From positions 73,477 through 137,476 of the forward strand of contig LDXO01000004.1 of the NCBI GenBank assembly GCA_001443455.1: a stretch of 64,000 nt of DNA. Direction: 5' to 3'. Below are positions 27,177-34,739 of this stretch, one piece after another. Under the pieces are notes generated by a model that saw nothing but the letters and a program-made list of their open reading frames with translations, had not been told where the DNA came from and searched no databases. The stretch is from Deltaproteobacteria bacterium CSP1-8. Its GTDB lineage: Bacteria; Desulfobacterota; Deferrimicrobia; Deferrimicrobiales; Deferrimicrobiaceae. Within the stretch, counting starts at the first letter, position 1; the number at the start of each line of letters is the position of its first letter. The position numbers were made by a program, and so were the translations under genes.

Positions 27177-28028
27177 ATGGCAATGAAGGCAAAGTATGAG
27201 ATCCGGTGCAGCTGCGGAACAAAATTTACCGGAGACTTTTACGAATATGTGTTTGCCGAGTATGACCCGGAGCTGAAAGACTCCATCCTTTCCGGAGAGT
27301 TCAACCGGATTCCATGTCCTTCGTGCGACCAAAGATTGCATATTGAAAACAGATTTCTTTACAGGGATGAAAAAAACAAATTATGGGTTTGGGTATGCAA
27401 AAAAGGGGAGGAATCACAAAGAGACGAGTTGGCTGAGGAACTGATCGAAAAAAATACCATGATAGAAGGTCATTTCCTGGATGATAAGGAAGACTACAGG
27501 AGATTCCTTGTCTTCGGCAGGGATGGCCTTATTGAACTTTTACTCAAAGAGGATCAGGCACTGAAAAGAAGTGAAGGAAGAAGCCTGAAGAACAATCCTG
27601 CCCTCCGATTGATCATGGAAGGGAACAAGGATCCGGGGTATCTGTTCTTGAGTGGGAAAAATATTAAGATTTCTCTACCTTTGAGACTCACCGAGGCCCA
27701 TAAACACCTGGTAACCGGTCCCGAAGAAAAAAAGAAATGGTTACTATACTATTCTCAGGGATTAAATATTCACAACCCGTGCAGTTCCTTCCTGAACAAA
27801 AGATTAAGGGTAAAGTGGAACAGGATAAGAGAGAAAGAACCAGGAAACGATATGGAAAATGAATTTGACGATTTTGCAGAATCGTGGGCAGGGTACAGGA
27901 TGGATATCAAACGATTTAAAGCCCTGTATCCGGAGAGACGCGAATTTTTCGATGGTTTGAAGAACATGAAAATTCCAAGAAAGCTGCGCGCTATGAATAC
28001 CCGGCTGATCCCTCAGGAATCTGGTTAG
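27177..28028 (+). CDS. CpXC-domain protein
   Basis: A 283-residue protein whose first 60 residues match the CpXC domain, a zinc-ribbon-like module: CSCGTKF near residue 12 and IPCPSCDQRL near residue 46 provide four cysteines as CxC...CPxC. The rest is charged, lysine- and glutamate-rich, mostly helical-looking, with no motif I recognise. Function is unknown; a zinc-binding or protein-interaction role is likely. AAGGAG lies at the right distance before the ATG. It is the most AT-rich gene of the window, which marks it as probably acquired. Confidence 0.8.
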   Translation: MAMKAKYEIRCSCGTKFTGDFYEYVFAEYDPELKDSILSGEFNRIPCPSCDQRLHIENRFLYRDEKNKLWVWVCKKGEESQRDELAEELIEKNTMIEGHFLDDKEDYRRFLVFGRDGLIELLLKEDQALKRSEGRSLKNNPALRLIMEGNKDPGYLFLSGKNIKISLPLRLTEAHKHLVTGPEEKKKWLLYYSQGLNIHNPCSSFLNKRLRVKWNRIREKEPGNDMENEFDDFAESWAGYRMDIKRFKALYPERREFFDGLKNMKIPRKLRAMNTRLIPQESG

Positions 28029-28094
28029 GCCCCGAAGGGTGTTCCTCGTTTCATGTCTCGACCTTGCATAATAATGGGGGCGCGCATCCGCGAA

Positions 28095-28975
28095 TCACCG
28101 CGTCGTCTCGACGGTTTCCTTGAGGTATCTCATGTGACCCTCGTATAGGTATTCGAGGGTCTGGGCCGCCACCTCTTCTGGGCAGACCTGGACCCGCGCC
28201 TCTCCGGTCTCCATGGCCGCCCGGGCGACGGCCGCCGCCACCTGGGGCGGCACCTTGAAGTTCAGCGCGTGGGGGATGATGTAGTCCGGCTTGAGATCCT
28301 TTGCGCCCACGAAGGCGGCGATGGCCTCCGACGCGGCGATCTTCATCCGGACGTTGATGTTCCGCGCCCGGACGTCGAGGGCCCCCCGGATCGCGGCGGA
28401 CAGATCCCCCTTCACCTTGTCCCGGTTGGTGACTTTCGCCATCTCCTCCATGGCCCAGTTCATGTTCTCCGTTCTCCCCTCGTAGATCGAACCGTACTGG
28501 TCGCAGAGGACGATGTCGCGGGCCCCGGCGACGAGCAGGAGCTTCGCGACGGCGATCCCGGCCGCTCCCGCCCCGGCCATGACGATCCGTACCTCGTCGA
28601 GCTTTTTTCCCACACGACCTTGAGGGCGTTGATGAGGGCGGCATGGACGGCGATCGCGCCGCCGTGCTGGTCATTGTGGAAGACCGGGATCCTCGTGGCC
28701 GCCTTCAGGTTGTTCTCCACCGTGAAGCACTTCGGGGCCGCGATGTCCTCGAGGACGATCCCCCCGAAACTGGTGGCCAGGCGCAGGCAGATCTCGACGA
28801 TCTCGTCGCAGTTCCGGGTGTTCAGGGCGATGGGCATGGCGTCCACGCCCGCGAAGGTCTTGAAGAAGACGGAACGGACCTCGAGCATGGCAAGGGCCGA
28901 TTCCGGGCCGGCGTTGCCGATGCCGTAGACCGCCGACCCGTCGCTGATCACGGCGACGGTATTTCCCCGGCACGT
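28095..28975 (-). pseudogene. Malic enzyme pseudogene (5' truncated and frameshifted)
   Basis: Two adjacent minus-strand frames encode successive parts of an NAD(P)-dependent malic enzyme. The upstream part has RGNTVAVISDGSAVYGIGN, FAGVDAMPIALNT, GGIVLEDIAAPKCF and FHNDQHGGAIAV; the downstream part has VRIVMAGAGAAGIAVAKLLL and continues to a normal C terminus. They join near 28612, where GTG appears as GTGTG: a two-base duplication shifts the frame. The first 70-80 residues, including the usual AYTPGVA region, are missing upstream. Two independent lesions make it a pseudogene. Malic enzyme would convert malate to pyruvate and CO2. Confidence 0.88.
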
Positions 28976-29423
28976 CAGTTCGAAGGACCGGAATGATCCT
29001 GCTCCGAACGGCTTTCCCCGCCAACATCTTCCTTTCCGTTCCGGGACATGATTTCCTCCTTCCCACAAGACACGGGAACCGGATTCCCCTGGTTCCCTTC
29101 CCTGGTTGAAGGATCCCTCGCGGTTTTATTGCGGAGTAAGGCCTTGATAATATTAGTATCACCATTGTCCGTATTTGGCAACCCGGTAGCGCGGTCGGCG
29201 CTTTTCCCTGGCACTCGTCATGGGTCTTCCCGGGGCCGGTCCCGGCAAGTCTCCGCACTCCCGGAGGAGGAAGCCGCACCCGTCAAGCCAGTGGGGTTTT
29301 TTCTCCGGCTCGCCTCCCGGATCGAAGTGGTTTGCCGAAATCCTCATTATTACTGAACCGGGACGTCGCCCGAAGCGTCTAAAAGGGGCGGTATGTAGAA
29401 TACGGTTTTCCCGGGAGGGAAAC
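28976..29423. other. Intergenic region between malic enzyme remnant and CsgG-like gene
   Basis: About 450 bases without a recognisable gene. The right part contains an AT-rich patch around 29125-29175 (TTGATAATATTAGTATC) inside otherwise GC-rich sequence. I found neither the missing malic enzyme N terminus nor a transposase fragment. A GGGAGGG Shine-Dalgarno sequence for the next gene ends the region. Confidence 0.5.
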
Positions 29424-30308
29424 ATGAGAAGAGATGGGTGTCCTGTTCATTGGCTGGGGCGTTTCTCGATCTGGTGCGCCATGGTGATCGGTTCCGCCGC
29501 CTTGATCCTGCCTGGTTATGCAGGCACGACACCCAAGCTGGGCGGAGGCGGATCGGTAGCAACCGGCTCGGCGGGAGGCTCGGAAGCGCAAGACGTGAGC
29601 AGCCAGCTGGAAAAATGCGATGAAACGCTGGGCACCATGGCAGTCGTGGAAGATCAGACGGCCCCCTGGTATCATCAACTTTCCCAATACAAATTAGGGT
29701 CGACCATCCCCGTTTTACGAATCATGATTCAACAATCGAACTGCTTTGTCGTGGTCGAGCGCGGACGCGCCATGCAGAACATGATGCAGGAGCGCTCGCT
29801 GACCCAGTCGGGAGAGATGCGGGAAGGCAGTCAATTCCAAAAAGGGCAGATGGTCGCGGCCGACTATACGATGAGCCCGAACATCACCTTCAGCCAGAAG
29901 GGGACCTCCGGCGTGGGAGGAGCCCTGGGCGGTTTATTCGGCGGTGCCGGCAGGGTAGTAGGCATGGTGGCGGGCGGCCTCAAGGCAAACGAGGCATCGA
30001 CCACGCTGTTGCTGATCGACAACCGCTCGGGCGTTCAGTTGGCGGCCTCGGAGGGCAGTGCGAAGAACTTCGATTTCAGCCTCTTCGGCGGCGGTGCCGG
30101 CGGCGGCATGTTCGGAGGCGCCGGAGGGTATTCCAATACGCCGGAAGGAAAGATCCTGATCGCTGCGTTCATGGATTCGTACAACAAATTGGTCAAGGCG
30201 ACGCGCAATTACAAGGCGCAGACGGTGAAAGGAGGCCTGGGAACCGGCGGCAGGCTTGGCGTATCGGGCGGCTCGACGCCGGCTTCGAAGGAGATCCAGG
30301 AGAAATAA
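29424..30308 (+). CDS. CsgG/HfaB-like secreted or outer-membrane-associated protein
   Basis: A 294-residue protein starting at ATG 29424 with GGGAGGG upstream. A signal peptide is evident (WLGRFSIWCAMVIGSAALIL ... YAG). The central part resembles the CsgG fold used for curli and holdfast secretion: IPVLRIMIQQSNCFVVVERG, followed by MQNMMQERSLTQSG and AADYTMSPNITF. Two glycine-rich stretches (GGALGGLFGGAGRV and GGGAGGGMFGGAGGY) are unlike typical CsgG. The domain call is by pattern memory. No curli genes are nearby. Role unknown; a cell-surface or export function is likely. Confidence 0.7.
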   Translation: MRRDGCPVHWLGRFSIWCAMVIGSAALILPGYAGTTPKLGGGGSVATGSAGGSEAQDVSSQLEKCDETLGTMAVVEDQTAPWYHQLSQYKLGSTIPVLRIMIQQSNCFVVVERGRAMQNMMQERSLTQSGEMREGSQFQKGQMVAADYTMSPNITFSQKGTSGVGGALGGLFGGAGRVVGMVAGGLKANEASTTLLLIDNRSGVQLAASEGSAKNFDFSLFGGGAGGGMFGGAGGYSNTPEGKILIAAFMDSYNKLVKATRNYKAQTVKGGLGTGGRLGVSGGSTPASKEIQEK

Positions 30309-30315
30309 GCGGGCC

Positions 30316-30750
30316 TTACCCGAACGTCGGCTCCAGTATAACCTCCGTCCGGATGGAGTTCGAGACGAGGCAGTTTTTCTCGGCCTTGTGGAGGATCTCC
30401 TCCGCCTGGGCGCGGTCCGCTCCGGGCCCTAGCGTGACCCGGGGGCGGACGACGATCTTCGTGAAGACGAGCCGTTCGTCCACGAACTCGAGCAATCCTT
30501 CCGCCTCGCTCTCGTATCCCTGGAAAGCCAGGGCCGCGCGTCCGGCGAAGGCCAGAAAGGTCGTCATGATGCAGGAGTTCACGGCGGCGACGTAGAGGTC
30601 CTCGGGCGACCAGATCCCCTCGTGCCCCTTGAACTCGGGGGGCGTCGCCACCTCGACGGGCGGCTTCCCGGCCACGGTCAGCGCGCCCTTCTTCTCTCCC
30701 GTCCACAGGACGGACGTCGCGTACTTGTAGCTCTTGGGACGGATCGCCAT
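30316..30750 (-). CDS. OsmC/Ohr family peroxiredoxin-like protein
   Basis: A 144-residue OsmC-like protein. The two redox cysteines of the family are visible in AAVNSCIMTTFLAF and KAEKNCLVSNSIRTEV. Members reduce organic hydroperoxides with lipoyl or thiol donors in the cytoplasm. The ATG follows AAAGGAG. Its codon use is host-like, unlike the AT-rich genes to its left. It is transcribed in the same direction as serA, 18 bases downstream of it. Confidence 0.9.
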   Translation of the reverse strand: MAIRPKSYKYATSVLWTGEKKGALTVAGKPPVEVATPPEFKGHEGIWSPEDLYVAAVNSCIMTTFLAFAGRAALAFQGYESEAEGLLEFVDERLVFTKIVVRPRVTLGPGADRAQAEEILHKAEKNCLVSNSIRTEVILEPTFG

Positions 30751-30768
30751 GGGTCGCTCCTTTCCCGG

Positions 30769-31971
30769 TCAGTAGACGAGGCGTGCCCGGATCGTATTGG
30801 GGATCGCCTCGAGTTCCGAAAGGATACCCGTTTCGCACGGATCGTCCACATCGATAATGGCGTAGCCGATGGTCCCCCGGGTCTCGAGGTGCTGCCCGGC
30901 GATGTTGACGTTCCGTCGCGCAAACACGTCGTTGATCCGGGCGAGCATCCCGGGGATGTTTTCGTGGATGTGTGCGAACCGGTGGGGGTAGGTCCTCCCC
31001 AGCGGATGGTAGATGGGAAAATTGACGCTCGAGATGGTGCTCCCGGTGGAGAAGTACGCCACGATGCGCTCCGCGACGAAGTCCCCGATCCCCGCCTGGG
31101 CTTCTTCCGTGGAGCCGCCGACGTGCGGTGTCAGGATCACGTTGGGCAGGTTCTGGAGGGTGGAGGAGAAAGGGGCCTTGCTGCTTTCCGGTTCCTCGGG
31201 GAATACGTCGATGGCGGCTCCCCGGATCCTGCCGTTTCGCAGGTGACGGGCGAGCGCCTCCACGTCCACCACGAACCCCCGGCTCAGGTTGAGGAAGACA
31301 ACCCCCTCCTTCATCGCCGCGAATTCCTTCTCTCCGATGAAGTTCCTGTTGGACTCCCGTCCGTCGACGTGGACGGTGATGATGTCGGAGCGGCCCAGAA
31401 GTTCCTTGAGGGGGTACTTCCGGGCGTTCCCCAGGGAGAGTTTCTCCTCGAGGTCGTGGTATCCGACCTCCATCCCGAGGGACTCGGCGAGGGTGGAAAG
31501 CTGGGAGCCGATATTCCCGTAGCCGATGATCCCCAGCCGCTTCCCCCGGATCTCGTGAAACCCCTCGGAGGACTTCGTCCAGGCGCCTCTGTGGAGCCGG
31601 TTGCTGCTCTCGAACACCCCGCGAAGGAGCATGATCATTTCGCCCAGAGCCATCTCGACGACGCTGCGCGTGTTGCTGTAGGGGGCATTGAAGACCGCGA
31701 TCCCCTTCGCGCCGCACGCGGAAAGATCGATCTGCTCCGTGCCGAGGCAGAAAGCTCCGATTGCCGACAGACGTGGGGCTCGCGCAAGGGTGTCGGGCCC
31801 GATGCGGGTCTTCGACCGGATTCCGAGGATGTCCGCGTCACCCATCATCTGGGCGAGCACTTTTTTCCCGGGGCTGTGGGGGACCGTCTCCACGTCGAAC
31901 CCCGCAGCCCTGAATGCTTGGATGGCCCCCGGGTGGATGTTCTCCAGGAGGAGCGCCTTCATGCGGATCAC
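30769..31971 (-). CDS. serA: D-3-phosphoglycerate dehydrogenase
   Basis: NAD-dependent first step of serine synthesis. The 400-residue protein is of the E. coli SerA type: NAD-binding GIIGYGNIGSQL, catalytic Arg in LNLSRGF, Glu in VFPEEPE, His in LTPHVGGSTEEA, and a C-terminal ACT domain ending AIPNTIRARLVY, which carries serine feedback inhibition in E. coli. It begins at GTG 31971 or ATG 31962. The E. coli-like ACT form differs from the longer form common in many deltaproteobacteria, so it may have been acquired, but its GC content is like the host's. Confidence 0.94.
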   Translation of the reverse strand: MIRMKALLLENIHPGAIQAFRAAGFDVETVPHSPGKKVLAQMMGDADILGIRSKTRIGPDTLARAPRLSAIGAFCLGTEQIDLSACGAKGIAVFNAPYSNTRSVVEMALGEMIMLLRGVFESSNRLHRGAWTKSSEGFHEIRGKRLGIIGYGNIGSQLSTLAESLGMEVGYHDLEEKLSLGNARKYPLKELLGRSDIITVHVDGRESNRNFIGEKEFAAMKEGVVFLNLSRGFVVDVEALARHLRNGRIRGAAIDVFPEEPESSKAPFSSTLQNLPNVILTPHVGGSTEEAQAGIGDFVAERIVAYFSTGSTISSVNFPIYHPLGRTYPHRFAHIHENIPGMLARINDVFARRNVNIAGQHLETRGTIGYAIIDVDDPCETGILSELEAIPNTIRARLVY

Positions 31972-32157
31972 TATATCATCCGTGGCAGCCCGTCGAACCT
32001 GAGGGGCGCATTGATTCCCCTCGGAATGGCGATCAACGATGCGATGAAAACGAAACCGGATATCAATATTTCAAATTATAACTACCCAGACCCCGCTCAA
32101 ATGGATCCCTTCCATCCCGACCCCACCCCCACGCGGCCGTAAGTGTCCTGAATTACA
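31972..32157. other. Gap between serA and tRNA-Leu
   Basis: A 186-base stretch with an AT-rich patch at about 32060-32090 and no gene. It could hold the serA promoter (leftward) and the 3' processing region of the tRNA-Leu. No clear hexamer pair or terminator was found. Confidence 0.4.
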
Positions 32158-32246
32158 TGGTGCCCGGGGGGGGAATCGAACCCCCACGGCCCGTAAAGGC
32201 CTCGGGATTTTAAGTCCCGTGCGTCTGCCAGTTCCGCCACCCGGGC
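32158..32246 (-). tRNA. tRNA-Leu (anticodon TAA)
   Basis: An 89-base gene including encoded CCA (TGG at 32158-32160 on the + strand). The acceptor stem GCCCGGG pairs with CCCGGGC, the D arm is around TGGCGGAACTGGCAGACGC, the anticodon loop contains TAA, a long class II variable arm (CCTTTACGGGCCG region) is present, and the T arm has GGTTCGATTCC. Its 3' end faces the accessory region to the left, where a decayed copy of this half lies at 25526-25580. Confidence 0.96.
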
Positions 32247-32343
32247 GCACTTGGAAAACATACCATAAAAACAGCGGTGTTCGGCGGGTTGTCGGGAAAG
32301 ACTCCGAAATCCGGGGGTTCGGCCCGGAGAAAACAGGAGAGGA

Positions 32344-32418
32344 TGGAGGCGGCACCCGGATTCGAACCGGGGGATAAAGGATTTGCAGTCCTCTGCCTTA
32401 CCGCTTGGCTATGCCGCC
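32344..32418 (-). tRNA. tRNA-Cys (anticodon GCA)
   Basis: A 75-base gene including encoded CCA. The acceptor is GGCGGCA/TGCCGCC, the D arm AGCCAAGCGGTAAGGCA, the anticodon loop CTGCAAA with GCA, and the T arm GGTTCGAATCC, with discriminator T as usual for tRNA-Cys. It lies 97 bases upstream of tRNA-Leu on the same strand and may share its transcript. Confidence 0.96.
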
Positions 32419-32427
32419 GTATTGGCC

Positions 32428-32456
32428 ATTTTCGGCGAACGCCCGGAACCTGTCAA
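32428..32456 (-). promoter_or_regulatory. Predicted promoter of the tRNA-Cys/tRNA-Leu unit
   Basis: On the minus strand, a perfect TTGACA (32456-32451) and GAAAAT (32433-32428) are 17 bases apart, ending 9 bases before the tRNA-Cys 5' end. The -10 matches 4/6. The position fits a tRNA promoter. Confidence 0.65.
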
Positions 32457-32581
32457 GCCTCACGGGGACATCCTCACGGGAACGGACGGAAGGATCCAAA
32501 CGCCGCTCCGGATTTATTTTTTCCGGTAAAGTGGTACTATTGTTTTGGCCATTCCGTGCTCGCTCCGACCCGGAGGTCCCC

Positions 32582-33565
32582 TTGGCTGCCGCGGTCTACA
32601 TCACCGGTGTCGCCGGCTTTATCGGATCCCACGTGGCGGAGGCCCTCCTTGTACGAGGCGACCGTGTCTTCGGGCTGGACAACCTCGACCCCTTCTACGA
32701 CCGGTCTCTCAAGGAAAGGAACCTGGCGGCCCTGTCGGACTACCCGGGGTTCCGGTTTACCGAGGGAGACATCCGGGACGAGGTTGCGCTTGGCAGCTGG
32801 GGGGACGGCTCTCCTGCGGACGCCCTCATCCACCTGGCGGCGAAGGCGGGCGTCCGGCCGTCGGTGGCCGATCCCGTCGGGTATGCCGACGTGAACGTGT
32901 CGGGTACGGCCCGCGTTCTGGCCTGGGCGAGGGACCGCGCCGTCCGGAGCGTCCTGTTCGCTTCCTCCTCGTCCGTGTACGGCGGGAACACCAAGATCCC
33001 GTTCTCCGAGGACGACCCCGTCGACCACCCGGTGAGCCCCTACGCCGCGACGAAAAAGGCGGGGGAGCTCATGTGCCACACGTTCTGCCACCTGTACGGG
33101 ATGAACATCGCCTCGCTGCGCTTTTTCACCGTGTACGGGCCGCGGCAGAGGCCGGAGATGGCGATCCACAAGTTCACCCGCCTTCTCTTCGAGGGAAAGG
33201 AGGTAGGGATCTACGGGGACGGGTCGAGCAGGCGCGACTACACCTACATCGACGACGTCGTGGGGGGGGTGCTGGGCGCGCTCTTTGCACCGCCCGGCTA
33301 CCGGGTCTACAACCTCGGGGAGTCCGCCACGATCTCCCTCGCAGACCTCGTCGGCCTGCTGGAGCGGGCCACGGGGATCCGGGCGAACCGGAGGTTTCTG
33401 CCTGTGCAGCCCGGGGACGTCCCCTTGACCTGTGCGGACATCACGCGCGCCCGCGCGGAGATCGGCTATAACCCGAAGGTCCCGGTTGCGGAAGGCGTGG
33501 AACGGTTCGTGCAATGGTATCGAGACAACCTGGCCGGGTATTCCATGCAGGGAGGTGACCGATGA
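32582..33565 (+). CDS. NAD-dependent epimerase/dehydratase (UDP-glucuronate 4-epimerase-like)
   Basis: Extended short-chain dehydrogenase of 327 residues acting on nucleotide sugars. A TTG start at 32582 is preferred: GGAGG lies five bases upstream and the product begins directly with the Rossmann motif (YITGVAGFIGSHVAEALL). Further features are DNLDPFYD, catalytic SSSSVYG and YAATKKAGE (YxxxK), and VYGPRQRPEMAIHKF, which is typical of UDP-glucuronate/UDP-glucose 4-epimerases. It overlaps the FBP aldolase/phosphatase gene by four bases. The product likely feeds cell-surface polysaccharide synthesis. Confidence 0.88.
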   Translation: MAAAVYITGVAGFIGSHVAEALLVRGDRVFGLDNLDPFYDRSLKERNLAALSDYPGFRFTEGDIRDEVALGSWGDGSPADALIHLAAKAGVRPSVADPVGYADVNVSGTARVLAWARDRAVRSVLFASSSSVYGGNTKIPFSEDDPVDHPVSPYAATKKAGELMCHTFCHLYGMNIASLRFFTVYGPRQRPEMAIHKFTRLLFEGKEVGIYGDGSSRRDYTYIDDVVGGVLGALFAPPGYRVYNLGESATISLADLVGLLERATGIRANRRFLPVQPGDVPLTCADITRARAEIGYNPKVPVAEGVERFVQWYRDNLAGYSMQGGDR

Positions 33566-34683
33566 AGATCACGTTGTCCGTAATCAAGGCGGATATCGGT
33601 TCCATCGGGGGCCATATCCAACCGAGCGCGCTCCTTGTCGAGGAGGTGCGAAAGAACGTCTCCGAAAAAGGGAAGAAGCTCTTGATCGACTCTTACGTGG
33701 GATACACCGGAGACGACATCGCCATCCTCATGACGCACACCGGGGGGGTCCTGAACGAACAGGTCCACAGGCTCGCCTGGGACACGTTTCTCGCCGGGAC
33801 CGCGTTGGCGAAGGCGCAGGGGCTCTACGGCGCCGGCCAGGATCTCCTGAAGGATTCCTTTTCGGGGAACGTGAAGGGGATGGGGCCCGCCGTCGCCGAG
33901 TTGGAGTTCGAGGAGCGGCCGAACGAGGCGTTTCTGCTCTTTGCCGCCGACAAGACCGACCCCGGCGCCTACAACCTCCCGTGCTACCTCGCCTTCGCGG
34001 ACCCCATGGTCAACTCGGGGCTCATCTTGTCCCCCAAGATCGGGCACGGGTACTCCTTCCGGATCATGGACGTCGAGCACACCGAGGGGGACCGGGTGAT
34101 CGACCTGAACGCGCCGGAGGACCTCTACGACATCGCCGCGCTTTTGCGCGACCAGGAGCGCTTCGTCGTCGAATCGATCCGCTCCCGGGCCACCGGGGAC
34201 ATCGCCGTCTCGGTTTCCACCACGAGGCTCCACAACATCGCCGGGAAGTACACCGGCAAGGATGACCCCGTGATGCTTGTCCGGGTCCAGGGGAACTTTC
34301 CCGCCACGGGCGAGGTCCTCTCGCCGTTCACCATCGGCCACTTCGTCGCGGGGTTCATGCGCGGGAGCCATCACGGGGCGCTGATGCCGGTTGCGAAAAA
34401 CACAGGCACCTCGTTTTTCGACGGCCCGCCGATCGTCTCCTGCCTGGCCTTCTGCGTCAAGAGCGGCAAGCTCACCGAGCCCGCGGATCCCTTCGACCAC
34501 CCGTACTGGGAGTATGTGCGGACCAAGGTGTCGGCCAAGAACGAAGACCTGCGCCGCCAGGGATTCTTCGGCCCCGCCATGCTCCCGTACAGCGAGCTCG
34601 AGTACGGCGGGATCGTGGAACGGATGAAGAAGATGGATTCCCTCTTCCGCGTCCTGACGCCGCGGGAGGAAGTGAAGGCATAA
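33562..34683 (+). CDS. fbp: Fructose-1,6-bisphosphate aldolase/phosphatase (bifunctional)
   Basis: A 373-residue type V enzyme that condenses triose phosphates and then dephosphorylates fructose bisphosphate, giving one-way gluconeogenesis. Landmarks are the start MKITLSVIKADIGSIGGH, the metal ligands in FAADKTDPGAYN, and GKYTGKDDP with Tyr230 and Lys233, matching the proton donor and Schiff-base lysine of the archaeal enzymes. The family is best known from archaea and deep or autotrophic bacteria. It overlaps the epimerase gene and precedes pgi, forming a short route to fructose 6-phosphate and glucose 6-phosphate. Confidence 0.93.
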   Translation: MKITLSVIKADIGSIGGHIQPSALLVEEVRKNVSEKGKKLLIDSYVGYTGDDIAILMTHTGGVLNEQVHRLAWDTFLAGTALAKAQGLYGAGQDLLKDSFSGNVKGMGPAVAELEFEERPNEAFLLFAADKTDPGAYNLPCYLAFADPMVNSGLILSPKIGHGYSFRIMDVEHTEGDRVIDLNAPEDLYDIAALLRDQERFVVESIRSRATGDIAVSVSTTRLHNIAGKYTGKDDPVMLVRVQGNFPATGEVLSPFTIGHFVAGFMRGSHHGALMPVAKNTGTSFFDGPPIVSCLAFCVKSGKLTEPADPFDHPYWEYVRTKVSAKNEDLRRQGFFGPAMLPYSELEYGGIVERMKKMDSLFRVLTPREEVKA

Positions 34684-34739
34684 GGGAAGACGGGGGCGGG
34701 CGCACCGCCCGACCCCGCATCCGGCAGGAAGGGGAAGAG

